Assembly (NCBI GenBank): GCA_035610835.1
Contig: CM069457.1
Span: 40,403,319 to 40,467,318, forward strand
DNA from: Ophiura sarsii
Taxonomy: Eukaryota > Echinodermata > Ophiuroidea > Amphilepidida > Ophiuridae
Direction of reading: 5' to 3'
Length of the DNA: 64,000 bases
In this document: piece after piece, positions 63,285 through 64,000 of the stretch
Position numbering within the stretch: the first letter of the stretch is position 1
How the letters are laid out: each line of letters begins with the position of its first letter
Notes under the pieces: generated by a model
Database searches by the model: none
Seen by the model: the letters and a program-made list of their open reading frames with translations, nothing else
Told to the model about the DNA's origin: nothing
Program-made: the position numbers and the translations under genes

Positions 63285-63557
63285 GGCCAAACAAAGAAGA
63301 TAGTCTGTCTCAGAAACATTTTGCAAATTAAGCTAAGTGCTGTGCAATTTTTTTTTAGATTTTTTTTTTTTAGAAAATAAGCTATGAGGTATGCGATTTG
63401 TTGTTGTTGCTAATCCAAGCTTCAGAGAACTTTCTTAAAACTATTTTCCTAATTTTTTTTTTTGGTTAGGCCTCAGCGCATAAACCTACGCGCCGTAGCT
63501 CATTTCACATACCAATGAGGGCGGGCTTCTGAGACTGACTATCTTCTTTGTTTGGCC
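63285..63557. mobile_element. TAA-flanked GGCCAAAC-ended palindromic element
   Basis: TAA is at 63282-63284 and 63558-63560. The ends GGCCAAACAAAGAAGATAGT are perfect inverted repeats, and the GTCTGTCTCAGAA arm continues inward. PIF/Harbinger-like. Confidence 0.8.
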
Positions 63558-64000
63558 TAAGAAGCTACCAATTGTGAGTCCACAACTATATATACACTTA
63601 GGCGACAAGAGAAGAGAAAAAAAGTTCTACAAGTCCTACCAACCCATATATATTTTTAAAAGTTTGTTTTTTAGAGAAATTATCAAATGAACAATTTGGC
63701 AAAATTGTGACAACAATTTTGAACTTTTTGTTGGTGAATTTTGTTGGGGAAAAAAATTGGAAATTTTTGAAATTTGTTGCTTTTTTTGGAAATTTTCAAA
63801 AATTGTTGAAAATTCCCCCTGTATTTCCCAAACATGTTAAAAAAAGAAAAGACAAAATGTGTGACTAAACGAACCTACTTGAGAGATTTGTTTGCCTGTA
63901 GAAACAGGGTGTGTGTTTTTTCGTCGCCGTAAAGCCTTTTTTCTTGATTGTGACGGTACGGTACCTCATAATATGGGACTCTAAATTCAAAATGTCCAGA

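Overview
This is a metazoan nuclear genome window: AT-rich, with long introns, GT-AG splice sites and very dense repeats. The only host gene I can establish is a SEL1L (Hrd3-type) ERAD adaptor gene on the minus strand. Its protein follows vertebrate SEL1L closely in the Sel1-repeat part. The repeat content (short inverted-repeat DNA elements, an L2-like LINE, tRNA-like elements and polyC/polyG runs) resembles that of marine invertebrates. An invertebrate deuterostome such as an echinoderm or hemichordate is my best guess, but the sequence does not settle it.

SEL1L layout: fifteen coding exons run right to left from the start codon at 42357 to the end of exon 15 at 2180. Joined, they give 2244 nt (748 codons) with one continuous frame, and every junction is phase-compatible. 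Exon 1 encodes a signal peptide. Exon 3 is an 852-nt exon encoding a coiled-coil, glutamine-rich luminal region. Exons 4 to 15 encode the Sel1-like repeat array. The last Sel1 repeats, the membrane anchor and the stop codon lie beyond the left edge. Exon 9 is a 24-nt in-frame microexon with no counterpart in the vertebrate protein.

Four SEL1L exons (1, 10, 13 and 14) have partial copies a short distance downstream of the true exon. Each copy contains the 3' end of the exon plus intact or decayed donor sequence; exon 14 has four such copies. Transposons interrupt or flank several of them.

The introns and the 5' flank (42.4 to 64 kb) are filled with non-autonomous elements: TTAA-flanked (piggyBac-like) families, TWA-flanked GGCC-ended (PIF/Harbinger-like) families, TA-flanked (Tc1/mariner-like) elements, a CACTG element, a hAT-type element, foldbacks, a 5'-truncated L2-like LINE, LINE endonuclease fragments and tRNA-like elements. 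A distinct group has short GG-starting terminal inverted repeats, apparent 4-bp target duplications and several internal copies of an element-specific 11 to 16-bp motif. This is the most unusual class in the window. Other landmarks are a tandem array rich in DR1-like nuclear-receptor half sites (32.4 to 35.0 kb), a 66-bp minisatellite (56.6 to 57.1 kb), a hexanucleotide tract (61.0 to 61.6 kb) and a 100-N assembly gap (56316 to 56415).

Right of 42.4 kb I see no gene with firm support, only one candidate coding exon (57693 to 57813).
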